DNA of 64,000 nt from Umezawaea tangerina (GTDB lineage: Bacteria; Actinomycetota; Actinomycetes; Mycobacteriales; Pseudonocardiaceae), in assembly GCF_003002815.1 (NCBI RefSeq), contig NZ_PVTF01000025.1:1-64000 (forward strand), read 5' to 3'. The notes beneath the pieces are model-generated. The model was not told the DNA's origin. It did no database searches and saw only the letters and a list, made by a program, of their open reading frames with translations. Shown one piece after another: positions 21,637 through 32,461 of the stretch. Each line of letters starts with the position of its first letter. The first letter of the stretch is position 1. A program made the position numbers and the translations under genes.

Positions 21637-22134
21637 ATGAGCATCACCGCCGCAACCACCGCCGAGACCGCCGAGGGGCGGCCGGGGGTCCCGCACAGTC
21701 GGGCTCACGAGCAGTTACTCGGCGAGGCGATCGCCGGGTACCGACTCCTCGGCTGGCGGGTATCCGTCACCGAGCAGGGCGTGTTCCTGCTGCTCGGCCC
21801 CTCGACCACCGCGCTCGTCATGCCCGCCCGCATCGGGTCGCGGGTGCTGGCCGACCTCAAGGCCCGCATGCTCGCGGGCCCGGTCACCGTCATCCCCGGC
21901 CCGCGCGAGCACTGGATCTTCCTGGCCGAGCTGGTCGCGCTGCTGCCCACCCACCTCAAGGCCCCGCCCGAGGTGCAGTTCGTCCGCTCCCCGCAGCGCA
22001 TCGCCCTGCCGCCGACCATGACCCGCTACGGCTCGCTGCGCTGGGCGAACCCGCCGTCGCACAGCAGGCACTGGTTCCCGCCGTTCACGGCGGTGCTGGC
22101 GCTGGCCAGGAGCGCGGCGGCGAACGACCGCTGA
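21637..22134 (+). CDS. Conserved-looking hypothetical protein, 165 residues
   Basis: A cytoplasmic protein with no signal peptide. The start MSITAATTAE is preceded by the ribosome-binding site GGGAGGA at 21621-21627. The middle has EAIAGYRLLGWRVSV and LLLGPSTTALVMPARIG, then VIPGPREHWIFLAEL. I do not recognise the family; the layout recalls the small proteins coded next to Pseudonocardiaceae XRE regulators. Its gene is divergent from the XRE-TPR/SLOG unit, with the two ATGCA-N5-TGCAT palindromes between them. It may be the regulated target. Confidence 0.7.
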   Translation: MSITAATTAETAEGRPGVPHSRAHEQLLGEAIAGYRLLGWRVSVTEQGVFLLLGPSTTALVMPARIGSRVLADLKARMLAGPVTVIPGPREHWIFLAELVALLPTHLKAPPEVQFVRSPQRIALPPTMTRYGSLRWANPPSHSRHWFPPFTAVLALARSAAANDR

Positions 22135-22235
22135 TGTCCGCCGGGCAGGACTTCGCCCTGCCCGAGCCGGAGTTCCACGCAGGTCCGCTGTCCACGGGGA
22201 AGGGGCAGGGGAGAGGACACGCCACCGCGGCATGA
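22134..22235 (+). CDS. Possible 33-residue peptide
   Basis: ATG 22134 overlaps the stop of the 165-residue protein gene (TGATG), the common coupling arrangement. The product begins MSAGQDFALPEPEFHAGPLS and ends with a glycine- and alanine-rich tail. It has no family match that I know. The stop codon lies in the loop of a hairpin (22222-22230 with 22236-22244). It could be a real coupled peptide or chance. From 22245 to 22475 I see no gene. Confidence 0.25.
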   Translation: MSAGQDFALPEPEFHAGPLSTGKGQGRGHATAA

Positions 22236-22244
22236 CCGCGGTGG
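22222..22244 (+). terminator. Hairpin downstream of the 165-residue protein gene
   Basis: A 9-bp perfect stem (CCACCGCGG with CCGCGGTGG) around loop CATGA. Probable transcription terminator. Confidence 0.4.
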
Positions 22245-22475
22245 GGGTCCGACCGCGACGCACCTGGTTACGGCGATCCCGGGGCCAGGTGCTCGGACTG
22301 GTGATCCCGCGCTCGCCGCGGGGTGTTCGTGCTGGTGGCCGACCTGACACCGGATCCGCCTCGGGTCCGGGAGACCGGTGCGGTGCTCGTCGACGGCTGT
22401 CGTCCGCCTCCGGGCCCCGCACCCACCGCGCCACCGACCGGGAGCCGTGCCGGGGGCGCGGGCAGACTGGGCGGG

Positions 22476-22877
22476 GTGAACCGCCGAACCCTCCTGTGCG
22501 GACTGGCCGCGCTCGCCGTCACCGGGTGCGCCACGACCGCGACGGGCAAGAAGACCCCCGGTGTCGGGACCGCGAAGCCGGGGGACCGGGTCGCCGCGCT
22601 CGACGCCGTGCCGGTGGGCGGGGGAGTCCTCGTCGACATGCCCGGTGACGGGCAGCTGCTGCTCGTCCGGCCCACCGAGGGCGTGGTGAAGGCGTTCAAC
22701 CCGGCCTGCCCGCACCAGGGGACGACGGTGAACCCGCCGACGGGTGGGGAGATCACCTGCCCGACGCACCGCAGCGGGTTCGACCCGGCGACGGGGGCCG
22801 TGCGCTCCGGACCTGCGCCGAAGGGGCTGGCGGAGGTGGCGGTGGTGGTCACCCGAACGGATGTCGTGCTCGCCTGA
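22476..22877 (+). CDS. Rieske [2Fe-2S] lipoprotein (first of a pair)
   Basis: A 133-residue protein with a twin arginine (NRRTLL) and a lipobox (AVTGC, Cys 18), which together suggest export by Tat and lipid anchoring. The mature part carries the Rieske cluster ligands: CPHQG (Cys, His) and CPTHRSGF (Cys, His). The GTG start at 22476 puts the signal at the N-terminus; longer frames upstream lack it. It is probably an electron carrier outside the membrane; no partner oxidoreductase is adjacent. A second, similar gene follows. Confidence 0.85.
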   Translation: MNRRTLLCGLAALAVTGCATTATGKKTPGVGTAKPGDRVAALDAVPVGGGVLVDMPGDGQLLLVRPTEGVVKAFNPACPHQGTTVNPPTGGEITCPTHRSGFDPATGAVRSGPAPKGLAEVAVVVTRTDVVLA

Positions 22878-22977
22878 TGGTTTCGATATGCGTCGAATAC
22901 CTGAACTGGTGATCGGCCGATCGCGTAATGGGTTGGTGTACCCGAACCACCACACCCACCACCAAGCGGAGGATCGG

Positions 22978-23457
22978 TTGACTTCCCTCACCGAGAACGC
23001 GGCCCTGACGTCCCGCAGGTCGATGCTGTGCGGTCTGGCGGTCGCGATGGTCGTGCCCGGCGGTCTCGCCGCGTGCTCCACCACGACCAGCACCCCCAGC
23101 ACCGGCGGGACGACCGGCGGCGGTTCCACGCCGACGACGGGCGGCACCGGCACGACGGGTGGCGCGGCGAGCGGGTTGGCGGCGTTGGCGGACGTGCCGG
23201 ACGGCGGCGGGCTGATCGTCGAGTCGGCGGGCAAGCCGCTGGTGCTGACCCGGACCGGCGAGACCGTGAAGGCGTTCGGCGCGGCGTGCCCGCACCAGGG
23301 CACCACGGTCGGCGCCCCCAAGAGCGGCGTCATCACCTGCCCGAACCACGGCAGCCAGTTCAGCGCCACCGACGGCTCGCTGAAGAAGGGGCCCGCCACC
23401 AAGGGCCTCACCGAGGTGCCCGTGAAGGTCGCCGACGGCCAGGTCGTCATGGCCTGA
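22978..23457 (+). CDS. Rieske [2Fe-2S] lipoprotein (second of a pair)
   Basis: A 159-residue relative of the previous gene. TTG 22978 is the likely start because GGAGG at 22968-22972 is spaced correctly. The N-terminus has a twin arginine (SRRSML) and lipobox LAAC (Cys 33), then a long glycine/threonine/serine linker, then the Rieske domain with CPHQGTTVG and CPNHGSQF. The shared CPHQGTTV and the tandem layout suggest gene duplication. Its linker is longer than that of the first copy, so the cluster may sit farther from the membrane. Confidence 0.85.
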   Translation: MTSLTENAALTSRRSMLCGLAVAMVVPGGLAACSTTTSTPSTGGTTGGGSTPTTGGTGTTGGAASGLAALADVPDGGGLIVESAGKPLVLTRTGETVKAFGAACPHQGTTVGAPKSGVITCPNHGSQFSATDGSLKKGPATKGLTEVPVKVADGQVVMA

Positions 23458-23503
23458 GCCCGGCCTCGGGTCGGCCACGCGAAGAACTGTCGGTGGCCGC
23501 ACG

Positions 23504-23509
23504 TAGGCT
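23504..23509 (+). promoter_or_regulatory. -10 element for uvrC operon
   Basis: TAGGCT at 23504-23509 ends six bases before GTG 23516. No ribosome-binding site fits between, so the uvrC mRNA is probably leaderless. Confidence 0.5.
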
Positions 23510-23515
23510 TGTCGC

Positions 23516-25474
23516 GTGGCCGACCCGTCGACCTACCGCCCCCCGCCCGGCACCATCCCGGAAGCCCCCGGCGTCTACAAGTTCCGCGACGCCGGCGGCC
23601 GTGTGGTGTACGTGGGCAAGGCGAAAAGCCTGCGCTCCCGGTTGAACTCCTACTTCGCCGACCTCGCCGGGCTGCACGACCGCACCCGGCAGATGGTGAC
23701 CACGGCCGCCAGTGTCGAGTGGACGATCGTCAGCACCGAGGTCGAGGCGCTGCAGCTCGAGTACAACTGGATCAAGGAGTTCGACCCGAGGTTCAACGTC
23801 CGGTACCGGGACGACAAGTCCTACCCGGTCCTCGCGGTCACCCTGAACGAGCAGTTCCCCCGGCTGCACGTCTACCGCGGCCCCCGGCGCAAGGGCGTCC
23901 GCTACTTCGGCCCGTACGCGCACGCGTGGGCGATCCGCGAGACGCTGGACCTGCTGCTGCGGGTCTTCCCGGCGCGCACCTGCTCGGCGGGCGTGTTCAA
24001 GCGGCACAACCAGATGGGCCGCCCCTGCCTGCTCGGCTACATCGACAAGTGCTCCGCGCCCTGCGTCGGCCGGGTCAGCGCGGACGAGCACCGCGACATC
24101 GTGGACGACTTCTGCGACTTCCTCGCGGGCAGGACCGACGCGATGGTGCGCCGTGTCGAGAAGGAGATGCTGGCCGCCTCCGAGGAGCTGGAGTTCGAGC
24201 GCGCGGCCCGGCTGCGCGACGACCTCGGGGCGCTGCGCCGGGCGCTGGAGAAGCAGGCCGTGGTGCTCGGCGACGGCACGGACGCGGACGTGGTGGCCTT
24301 CGCGCAGGACGAGCTGGAGGCCTCCGTGCAGGTCTTCCACGTGCGCGGCGGCCGGGTGCGCGGCCAGCGCGGCTGGGTGGTCGACAAGGTCGAGGACGTC
24401 GACGTGCCCGGCCTGGTCGACCAGTTCGCCACCCAGTTCTACGGCGAGCAGGTCGAGGGCGCGGAGTCCACGGGTGTGGTCGCCATGGCCGTTCCGCGCG
24501 AGGTGCTCGTGCCGGAGCTGCCCGCCGACGCCGAGGTCCTCGAACGCTGGCTGAGCGACCTGCGCGGCAGCAAGGTGCAGCTCAGGGTCCCGCAGCGGGG
24601 GGACAAGCGGGCGCTGATGGAGACGGTCGAGCGGAACGCGAAGGAGCAGTTCCAGCAGCACAAGCTCAAGCGCGCGGGCGACCTGACGGCCCGCTCGGCC
24701 GCGTTGCAGGAGCTCCAGGAGCTGCTCGGCCTGGACACGGCGCCGCTGCGCATCGAGTGCACGGACATCAGCCACGTGCAGGGCACCGACGTGGTGGCCT
24801 CGCTCGTGGTGTTCGAGGACGGGCTGGCGCGCAAGTCCGAGTACCGCCGCTTCGCCATCCGCGAAGCCGCCGACGAGGGCGACGTGGCCTCGATCGCCGA
24901 GGTCGTCCGCCGCCGGTTCCAGGCCTACCTGCGCGAGACCGCGAACGACGCGCCCGGCCAGACCCCCGGCATCGACCCCGAGACGGGCAGGCCGCGCCGG
25001 TTCTCCTACGCGCCGAACCTGCTGGTGGTCGACGGCGCGGGCCCGCAGGCGCAGGCCGCCTCCGACGTGCTGGCCGAGCTGGGCATCACCGACGTGGCCG
25101 TCATCGGCCTGGCCAAGCGGCTGGAGGAGGTGTGGGTGCCCGGCGAGCCCGACCCGGTCATCCTGCCCCGCGCCAGCGAAGCCCTCTACCTGCTGCAACG
25201 GGTGCGCGACGAGGCGCACCGGTTCGCCATCGCCTACCACCGGCAGAAGCGCTCCAAGCGGATGACCACCTCCGAGCTCGACGAGGTGCCCGGCCTCGGC
25301 CAGACCCGCAAGGCGGCGCTGCTCAAGCACTTCGGCTCGCTGAAGAAGCTTCGCGAGGCGAGCATCGACGAGATCAGCGGTGTGCCCGGCGTGGGCAGGC
25401 GCACCGCGGAAGCCGTGCACGCGTCCCTGACGACGGGGAGCGGCGCGGCGAGTACCGAAGGGGAAAAATCGTGA
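23516..25474 (+). CDS. uvrC: Excinuclease ABC subunit C
   Basis: Makes the two incisions in nucleotide excision repair. The 652-residue protein has the N-terminal GIY-YIG nuclease domain ([22 protein letters not shown]), a cysteine-containing region with [14 protein letters not shown], the UVR domain around residue 220, an RNase-H-like C-terminal nuclease domain ([22 protein letters not shown]) and the helix-hairpin-helix end ([18 protein letters not shown]). The GTG start gives the standard N-terminus. The stop overlaps rapZ. Confidence 0.97.
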   Translation: MADPSTYRPPPGTIPEAPGVYKFRDAGGRVVYVGKAKSLRSRLNSYFADLAGLHDRTRQMVTTAASVEWTIVSTEVEALQLEYNWIKEFDPRFNVRYRDDKSYPVLAVTLNEQFPRLHVYRGPRRKGVRYFGPYAHAWAIRETLDLLLRVFPARTCSAGVFKRHNQMGRPCLLGYIDKCSAPCVGRVSADEHRDIVDDFCDFLAGRTDAMVRRVEKEMLAASEELEFERAARLRDDLGALRRALEKQAVVLGDGTDADVVAFAQDELEASVQVFHVRGGRVRGQRGWVVDKVEDVDVPGLVDQFATQFYGEQVEGAESTGVVAMAVPREVLVPELPADAEVLERWLSDLRGSKVQLRVPQRGDKRALMETVERNAKEQFQQHKLKRAGDLTARSAALQELQELLGLDTAPLRIECTDISHVQGTDVVASLVVFEDGLARKSEYRRFAIREAADEGDVASIAEVVRRRFQAYLRETANDAPGQTPGIDPETGRPRRFSYAPNLLVVDGAGPQAQAASDVLAELGITDVAVIGLAKRLEEVWVPGEPDPVILPRASEALYLLQRVRDEAHRFAIAYHRQKRSKRMTTSELDEVPGLGQTRKAALLKHFGSLKKLREASIDEISGVPGVGRRTAEAVHASLTTGSGAASTEGEKS

Positions 25475-26358
25475 GTGCACCGGCCGGCGAGAAGTCCGGC
25501 ATCGAAGTCGCGGTCGTGACCGGCCTGTCGGGAGCAGGGCGCAGCACGGCCGCGAAGTGCTTGGAGGACCTCGGCTGGTTCGTGGTCGACAACCTGCCGC
25601 CCGAGCTGATCGCGACCATGGTCGAGCTGGGCGCGCAGGCGCGCGGCGCGATCACCAGGGTCGCGGTCGTGATGGACGTGCGCAGCCGCGCGTTCACCGA
25701 GGACCTGGCCGCCATCATCAAGGACCTCGACGCCCGCGGCTACAAGCCGAAGGTGCTGTTCCTGGAGGCGACCGACGACGTGCTGATCCGCCGGTTCGAG
25801 GCGGTCCGGCGGGGCCACCCGATGCAGGGGGACGGGCGGCTCGCGGACGGCATCGAGTCCGAGCGGATCCTGCTCACGCCGCTGCGCGAGGAAGCGGACC
25901 TGGTGCTGGACACCTCGGCGCTGTCCATCCACCAGCTGCGCGCCAAGATCGAGGACACGTTCGGCACCGAGTCGGCGACCCGCACCCGCGTCACGGTGTT
26001 GTCGTTCGGCTACAAGTACGGCCTGCCGATGGACTCCGACCTGGTCATGGACGTCCGGTTCCTGCCGAACCCGTTCTGGATCCCCGAGCTGCGCGAGCAG
26101 ACCGGCCTGGACGGCGACGTGCGCAACTACGTGCTCAGCCAGGAGGGCGCCGAGGAGTTCCTCGACCGCTACCACGAGCTGCTGCGCCTGATCGGTGCGG
26201 GCTACCGGCGCGAGGGCAAGCGCTACCTGACCCTGGCGGTCGGCTGCACCGGCGGCAAGCACCGCAGCGTCGCGATCTCCGAGGAGCTGGCCTCGCGGCT
26301 GGCCACCGAGGACGGCATGGCCGTGAAGGTCGTCCACCGGGATCTGGGTCGCGAGTGA
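25471..26358 (+). CDS. rapZ: RNase adapter/nucleotide-binding protein RapZ (YvcJ)
   Basis: A 295-residue P-loop protein with Walker A-like GLSGAGRST near residue 18 and [10 protein letters not shown] after it; the C-terminal half has the conserved SFGYKYGLP and the [10 protein letters not shown] phosphate-binding motif. In other bacteria it hydrolyses nucleotides and controls sRNA decay or competence; the role in actinobacteria is not settled. GTG 25471 overlaps the uvrC stop. It is the second gene in the conserved uvrC-rapZ-yvcK-whiA order. Confidence 0.95.
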   Translation: MSAPAGEKSGIEVAVVTGLSGAGRSTAAKCLEDLGWFVVDNLPPELIATMVELGAQARGAITRVAVVMDVRSRAFTEDLAAIIKDLDARGYKPKVLFLEATDDVLIRRFEAVRRGHPMQGDGRLADGIESERILLTPLREEADLVLDTSALSIHQLRAKIEDTFGTESATRTRVTVLSFGYKYGLPMDSDLVMDVRFLPNPFWIPELREQTGLDGDVRNYVLSQEGAEEFLDRYHELLRLIGAGYRREGKRYLTLAVGCTGGKHRSVAISEELASRLATEDGMAVKVVHRDLGRE

Positions 26359-27428
26359 CGGGAATGCCGTCGGCGGAGCCGACAACCGTGCGGAGCGGCA
26401 CGGGAGGTCCCAGGGCGGTGGCGCTCGGTGGTGGTCACGGCCTCCACGCGACGCTCACCGCGCTGCGGCTGATCACCGACGACGTGACCGCCGTGGTCAC
26501 CGTCGCCGACGACGGCGGGTCGTCCGGACGGCTGCGCCGCGAGCTCGGCCTGCTGCCGCCCGGCGACCTGCGCAAGGCCATGGCCGCGCTGGCGGGCACG
26601 GACGAGTCCAGCCAGCTGTGGACGAGCCTGTTCCGGCACCGCTTCGGCGGCACCGGCGCGCTCGCGGGCCACGCGGTCGGGAATTTGGTGCTCGCCGGGC
26701 TGTTGGAGCAGTTGGGCGACCCGGTCGCCGTGCTGGACGAGGCGTGCAAGCTGCTCGGCGTTCGCGGGCGGGTGCTGCCGATGAGCGTCCAGCCGTTGCA
26801 GATCGAGGCGGACGTGATCGGCTTGGACGAGGACGCGGCCCAGGTGCGGCGCATCCGCGGCCAGGTCGCGGTCGCCACCACCCCCGGCCGGGTGCAGCGC
26901 ATCCGGCTGCGGGGCCCCGGTGGCGAACGCGCGCGCGGCTGCGCGCAGGCCGTCGACGCCGTCCTGGGAGCGGACGTGGTGCTCCTCGGACCGGGGTCGT
27001 GGTTCACCAGCGTGCTGCCGCACCTGCTCGTGCCGGAACTGCGCGAGGCGCTCGAAGCGACCGCCGCGAAGCGCGTCGTGGTGCTGAACCTCGTCCCCCA
27101 ACCGGGCGAAACCGAAGGCTTCTCGCCGGAGCACCACCTCGACGTGCTGTGGCAGCACGCGCCGGATCTCAAGATCGACGCGATCATCGCGGACGTCGAC
27201 TCGGTGCCCGTTCCGGACCGCCTGCGCCGCGCAGCCGCTGCTCTGGGCGCTGCGGCGCTCCTCTCGCCCATCGCCGAACGGGGTGAACCGGAGCGCCACG
27301 ACCCCGTCGCGTTGGCCGCGAGTCTGCGCCACGCGTTGGGTGGCCCAGGTGAAAGCGCCGGTCAGGCGTCCAGTACAACGCTCCACAGGAGTAGTCAGCA
27401 CAGGGGAGGCGAGGAATCATGGCGATGA
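26355..27428 (+). CDS. yvcK: YvcK-like gluconeogenesis/cell-wall factor (CofD-like fold)
   Basis: A 357-residue protein of the uridine-diphosphate-sugar-binding YvcK family, related in fold to CofD. It has [17 protein letters not shown] near residue 20, [28 protein letters not shown], then [16 protein letters not shown]. YvcK proteins influence peptidoglycan precursor flow and growth on gluconeogenic carbon. The GTG start overlaps the rapZ stop; ATG 26364 is the alternative. The C-terminus overlaps the first codons of whiA in another frame. Confidence 0.93.
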   Translation: MTGMPSAEPTTVRSGTGGPRAVALGGGHGLHATLTALRLITDDVTAVVTVADDGGSSGRLRRELGLLPPGDLRKAMAALAGTDESSQLWTSLFRHRFGGTGALAGHAVGNLVLAGLLEQLGDPVAVLDEACKLLGVRGRVLPMSVQPLQIEADVIGLDEDAAQVRRIRGQVAVATTPGRVQRIRLRGPGGERARGCAQAVDAVLGADVVLLGPGSWFTSVLPHLLVPELREALEATAAKRVVVLNLVPQPGETEGFSPEHHLDVLWQHAPDLKIDAIIADVDSVPVPDRLRRAAAALGAAALLSPIAERGEPERHDPVALAASLRHALGGPGESAGQASSTTLHRSSQHRGGEESWR

Positions 27429-28405
27429 CCTCGGCGGTCAAGGACGAGCTGAGCAGGCTCGCCGTCTCGAAGACCTGCTGCCGCCGTGCCGAGGTGTCCT
27501 CGTTGCTGCGGTTCGCCGGTGGCCTGCACATCGTGGCGGGCCGGGTGGTGGTGGAAGCAGAGGTTGACCTCGGGTCCACGGCGCGCAGGTTGCGACGGGA
27601 GATCCACGAGCTCTACGGGCACCAGTCGGAGGTCTTCACGATCACCTCCAGCGGCCTGCGCAAGGGCACCCGCTACGTCGTGCGGGTCGTCAAGGACGGC
27701 GAGGGCCTGGCCCGCCAGACGGGCCTGCTCGACCCCCGCGGCCGACCGGTCCGCGGCCTGCCCGCACCGGTCGTCTCCGGCGGCGTCTGCGACGCCGAAG
27801 CGGCCTGGCGAGGCGCGTTCCTCGCCCACGGCTCGTTGACCGAGCCCGGCCGCTCCTCGTCCCTGGAGATCACCTGCCCCGGCCCGGAAGCCGCGCTGGC
27901 CCTGGTCGGAGCCGCGAGGCGGATGGGCATCGCCTCCAAGTCCCGCGAGGTCCGCGGTGCCGAGCGCGTCGTCATCCGCGACGGCGACGCCATCGGCGCC
28001 ATGCTCACCAGGCTCGGCGCCCACGACAGCGTCCTGGCCTGGGAGGAACGGCGCATGCGCCGCGAGGTCCGCGCCACCGCCAACCGCCTGGCCAACTTCG
28101 ACGACGCCAACCTCCGCCGCTCCGCCCGCGCGGCCGTCGCCGCGGCCGCCCGCGTCCAACGCGCCCTCGAAATCCTCGGCCCCGAGGCCCCGGACCACCT
28201 GGCCGCAGCCGGCGCCCTCCGCCTCGCCCACCGCCAGGCCTCACTCGAAGAACTGGGCCAACTGTCCGAACCCCAGATGACCAAGGACGCCGTCGCGGGC
28301 CGCATAAGGCGCCTGCTGGCCATGGCCGACAAACGCGCCAAGGACCTGGGCATGGACGACACCGAATCAGCCGTCACCGCCGACATGCTGGAAGCCGAGG
28401 TCTAA
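27419..28405 (+). CDS. whiA: Sporulation/division transcription factor WhiA
   Basis: A 328-residue regulator known in actinobacteria to control division and sporulation genes together with WhiB. It has the N-terminal LAGLIDADG-like domain ([14 protein letters not shown] start, [16 protein letters not shown]) without nuclease catalytic residues and a C-terminal helix-turn-helix ([20 protein letters not shown]). ATG 27419 is preceded by GGGGAGGCGAGG. The gene overlaps the end of yvcK by 10 bp. The last 350 bp are C/A-rich on the coding strand, and the following gap is unusual (see repeats). Confidence 0.97.
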   Translation: MAMTSAVKDELSRLAVSKTCCRRAEVSSLLRFAGGLHIVAGRVVVEAEVDLGSTARRLRREIHELYGHQSEVFTITSSGLRKGTRYVVRVVKDGEGLARQTGLLDPRGRPVRGLPAPVVSGGVCDAEAAWRGAFLAHGSLTEPGRSSSLEITCPGPEAALALVGAARRMGIASKSREVRGAERVVIRDGDAIGAMLTRLGAHDSVLAWEERRMRREVRATANRLANFDDANLRRSARAAVAAAARVQRALEILGPEAPDHLAAAGALRLAHRQASLEELGQLSEPQMTKDAVAGRIRRLLAMADKRAKDLGMDDTESAVTADMLEAEV

Positions 28406-28441
28406 CCACCGACCTCCAAGCACACCCACAGCAGCCCACCT

Positions 28442-28476
28442 CAGTGCCCCGCCCCCCACCCGGGTGCGGGGCACTG
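28442..28476 (+). terminator. whiA terminator
   Basis: Perfect 11-bp stem (CAGTGCCCCGC with GCGGGGCACTG) around a 13-nt loop that is itself partly self-complementary (CACCCGGGTG). It lies 36 bp after the whiA stop. Confidence 0.65.
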
Positions 28477-28490
28477 CCATGCCCACCCGA

Positions 28491-28561
28491 GCCAACCCGC
28501 CCAGAGCACCAACCGATCCAAGCCAACCCGCCCAGAGCACCAACCGATCCAAGCCAACCCA
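28491..28561 (+). repeat. Two perfect 31-bp direct repeats plus a partial third
   Basis: Units 28491-28521 and 28522-28552 are identical (start GCCAACCCGCCCAGAGCACC), followed by nine bases of a third. The next 60 bp continue as degenerate GAGCACC/GAGCC repeats. No gene is seen in 28406-29119; the gap holds terminators, these repeats and the large inverted repeat. Confidence 0.9.
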
Positions 28562-28646
28562 TCACAGAGCACCGCACCGAGCCGAGCCACACCGAGCCGA
28601 ACCAACCTGCCGATTGAGCACCAAACCGACCCCACCCGTCCGCCAG

Positions 28647-28761
28647 CGGCCGACTTGACTTGGGGTTTTTGGGCTTAAACTTGCGGCGGCGGGCAGGCTC
28701 TACCACCTGCCCTTTTTCGCCCGACGAAGCCCAAAAAAGGGGCCCCAAGTCAAGTCGGCCG
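28647..28761. repeat. 115-bp nested inverted repeat with internal terminator-like hairpin
   Basis: Outer arms 28647-28665 and 28743-28761 are a perfect 19-bp match. An inner stem pairs 28666-28676 with 28727-28737 over 11 bp, with a 5-nt bulge on the right. Inside, GGGCAGG (28691-28697) pairs with CCTGCCC (28706-28712) and is followed by TTTTT, a textbook intrinsic terminator, rare in such GC-rich DNA. No target-site duplication is visible. Confidence 0.85.
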
Positions 28762-28815
28762 CACCCCCCACGGCCGCAGCGCCACCCAACGCCGAGGCAT
28801 CAGCCAACCAATACC

Positions 28816-28879
28816 CGGCGTCAACCACCCCCGGCGTCAACCACCCCCAGCGTCAACCACCCCCAGCGTCGAGCACCCC
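28816..28879 (+). repeat. Four 16-bp direct repeats
   Basis: Units close to CGGCGTCAACCACCCC, drifting to CAGCGTCGAGCACCCC in the last. A fifth, 15-bp degenerate unit follows to 28894. Confidence 0.85.
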
Positions 28880-28939
28880 CACACCGAGCACCCCCACACC
28901 CAGAACACCCCCCCCAAAAAGTTCAGGTGCTGGGATTAA

Positions 28940-30124
<1,185 letters not shown>

Positions 30125-30132
30125 GGATCACG

Positions 30133-31296
30133 TTGAAGACTCTTAGCGACCTGCTCGCCGAGGGTGTCTCGGGTCGGCGCGTCCTCGTGCGCGCCGACCT
30201 GAACGTGCCCCTCGACGGAGACAAGATCACCGACGACGGCCGCGTCCGCGCGTCGGTGCCCACCCTCAAGGCGTTGACCGAGGCCGGTGCCCGCGTGCTC
30301 GTGGCCGCCCACCTCGGCCGCCCGAAGGGCGAGCCGGACCCGAAGTTCTCCCTCGCGCCCGTCGTGGCGCGGCTGGGCGAGCTGCTCGGGGCACCGGTGG
30401 AGATCGGCACCGAGGCCGGGGCCGAGGGCACCGTGGTGCTGCTGGAGAACATCCGCTTCGACGCCCGCGAGACCAGCAAGGTCGACGCGGAGCGCGAGGC
30501 CCTCGCCGACGAGCTGGCGGCCAAGGCCGACGCGTTCGTCTCCGACGGCTTCGGCGTCGTGCACCGCAAGCAGGCGTCGGTCTACGACGTCGCGAAGAAG
30601 CTGCCCGCCTACGCGGGTGGCCTGGTGCTGTCCGAGGTTCAGGTGCTGCACAAGCTCACCGAGGATCTCAAGCGTCCGTACGTCGTGGTGCTCGGCGGCG
30701 CGAAGGTGTCGGACAAGCTCGGCGTCATCGCGAACCTGCTGTCCAAGGTCGACCGCCTGCTCGTCGGCGGAGGCATGGCGTACACCTTCCTCAAGGCCCA
30801 GGGCCACGAGGTCGGCAACTCGCTGCTCCAGGCCGACCAGCTCGACCAGGTCCGCGGCTTCCTCGCCGAGGCGGAGAAGCGCGGCGTGGAGCTGGTGCTG
30901 CCGGTCGACGTGCTGGCCGCGACGAAGTTCGCGCCCGACGCCGAGTTCGAGGTCGTCGACGCGACCGCGATCCCGGCCGACCGCGAGGGCCTGGACATCG
31001 GCCCGAAGACCCGCGAGCTGTTCGCGTCCAAGCTGTCCGACGCGGCCACCGTGTTCTGGAACGGCCCGATGGGCGTGTTCGAGTTCGAGTCCTTCGCCGG
31101 TGGCACGCGTGCCGTCGCCGAGGCGCTCGTCGCGAGCGACGCGTTCACCGTGGTCGGCGGCGGCGACTCGGCCGCGGCCGTGCGCGCGCTGGGCCTGCCC
31201 GAGGACGGGTTCTCGCACATCTCCACCGGTGGTGGGGCTTCCCTGGAGTTCCTTGAGGGCAAGGAACTCCCCGGCGTTTCCGTTCTGGAGCAGTGA
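30133..31296 (+). CDS. pgk: Phosphoglycerate kinase
   Basis: Makes ATP from 1,3-bisphosphoglycerate. The 387-residue two-domain enzyme has [13 protein letters not shown] at the start, the substrate-binding [16 protein letters not shown] in the middle and the nucleotide-binding [13 protein letters not shown] near the end. The likely start is TTG 30133, with GAGGA eight to ten bases upstream and a normal N-terminus ([11 protein letters not shown]). It starts eight bases after gap stops, and its stop overlaps the tpiA ATG. Confidence 0.96.
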   Translation: MKTLSDLLAEGVSGRRVLVRADLNVPLDGDKITDDGRVRASVPTLKALTEAGARVLVAAHLGRPKGEPDPKFSLAPVVARLGELLGAPVEIGTEAGAEGTVVLLENIRFDARETSKVDAEREALADELAAKADAFVSDGFGVVHRKQASVYDVAKKLPAYAGGLVLSEVQVLHKLTEDLKRPYVVVLGGAKVSDKLGVIANLLSKVDRLLVGGGMAYTFLKAQGHEVGNSLLQADQLDQVRGFLAEAEKRGVELVLPVDVLAATKFAPDAEFEVVDATAIPADREGLDIGPKTRELFASKLSDAATVFWNGPMGVFEFESFAGGTRAVAEALVASDAFTVVGGGDSAAAVRALGLPEDGFSHISTGGGASLEFLEGKELPGVSVLEQ

Positions 31297-32084
31297 TGGC
31301 GACCCGTCTGCCGCTCATCGCGGGCAACTGGAAGATGAACCTCAACCACCTCGAGGCCATCTCCCTGACGCAGAAGATCGCGTTCTCGCTGCCGGAGAAG
31401 TACTACGCCAAGGTCGAGGTCGTGGTGCTCCCGCCGTTCACCGACATCCGCAGCGTGCAGACGCTGACGGACGGCGACAAGCTGCTGCTCAAGTACGGCG
31501 CGCAGGACCTCTCGCCGCACGACTCCGGTGCCTACACCGGTGACGTGTCGGGCCTGATGCTCGCCAAGCTCGGCTGCAGCTACGTCACGGTCGGGCACTC
31601 CGAGCGCCGCGAGTACCACAACGAGTCCGACGAGCTGGTCAACAGCAAGGTGAAGGCCGCGCTCAAGCACGGCATCTCGCCGATCCTGTGCGTGGGCGAG
31701 CGGCTGGAGGTCCGCGAGGCTGGCAACCACGTCGAGCACTGCAACGCCCAGCTGGTCGAGGGCCTCAAGGGCCTCACCGGCGAGCAGGTCACCAAGGTCG
31801 TCATCGCCTACGAGCCCGTGTGGGCGATCGGCACCGGCCGGGTGGCCAGCTCCACCGACGCGCAGGAGGTCTGCGCCGCGCTCCGCGTCCAGATCGCCGA
31901 GTCCTTCGGCGAGGAGGTCGCGGCCACCGTCCGCGTGCTCTACGGCGGTTCGGTGAAGTCCGGCAGCATCGGCGAGCTCATCGCGCAGAAGGACATCGAC
32001 GGCGCCCTGGTGGGCGGCGCGAGCCTGCAGGCCGACGAGTTCACGAAGCTCAGCGCCCTCGCCGCGGGCGGTCCACTACCCTGA
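31296..32084 (+). CDS. tpiA: Triosephosphate isomerase
   Basis: Interconverts the two triose phosphates. The 262-residue TIM barrel has the catalytic lysine in AGNWKMN, the histidine in VGHSERR and the glutamate in [11 protein letters not shown]; the C-terminal VLYGGSV loop binds phosphate. ATG 31296 shares a base with the pgk stop (TGATG) and is preferred over GTG 31293. Confidence 0.97.
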   Translation: MATRLPLIAGNWKMNLNHLEAISLTQKIAFSLPEKYYAKVEVVVLPPFTDIRSVQTLTDGDKLLLKYGAQDLSPHDSGAYTGDVSGLMLAKLGCSYVTVGHSERREYHNESDELVNSKVKAALKHGISPILCVGERLEVREAGNHVEHCNAQLVEGLKGLTGEQVTKVVIAYEPVWAIGTGRVASSTDAQEVCAALRVQIAESFGEEVAATVRVLYGGSVKSGSIGELIAQKDIDGALVGGASLQADEFTKLSALAAGGPLP

Positions 32085-32176
32085 TCCCCATTCGTCCCCA
32101 TTTTCCACAGGGTGGGTCCACGTTCGGCAGTTGAACCGGTACTCTGTGGCGTCAACTGCCTGACAGCGAGGAAGAA

Positions 32177-32410
32177 ATGATCCTGTTCCTTCAGATCCTT
32201 TTGATCGTGTCCAGCCTGCTGCTGATTCTGCTGGTCCTGCTTCACCGCGGCCGTGGCGGCGGTCTGTCCTCGCTGTTCGGTGGCGGCATGCAGTCGAGCC
32301 TGTCCGGCTCCAGCGTCGTGGAGAAGAACCTGGACCGCCTGACGCTGTTCGTCGGCGCGGTGTGGGTCATCGCCATCGTCGGGATCGGGCTGCTCGTCAA
32401 GGTCGGCTGA
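32177..32410 (+). CDS. secG: Preprotein translocase subunit SecG
   Basis: A 77-residue subunit of the SecYEG export channel. Two membrane segments are visible (about 3-22 and 52-74) separated by a short glycine- and serine-rich loop containing GRGGGLSSLFGGG, the SecG hallmark. ATG 32177 follows GCGAGGAAG. It is about 90 bp after tpiA, the usual place in actinobacteria, and may have its own promoter (TACTCT at 32140-32145). Confidence 0.95.
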   Translation: MILFLQILLIVSSLLLILLVLLHRGRGGGLSSLFGGGMQSSLSGSSVVEKNLDRLTLFVGAVWVIAIVGIGLLVKVG

Positions 32411-32461
32411 GCTCGGGTCTATCAGGTGCAGGACAACCACGTGGTGGGGGTGTAAGGGTCG

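Noticed and set aside
21349-21708. Extension of the XRE-TPR protein upstream to 21708
   Set aside because: It would read through the promoter, both palindromes and the start of the divergent gene; the ATG at 21348 has a good RBS.
22134-22235. 33-residue peptide as a lanthipeptide-type precursor
   Set aside because: No core rich in Ser/Thr/Cys and no modifying enzyme nearby; kept only as a weak peptide candidate.
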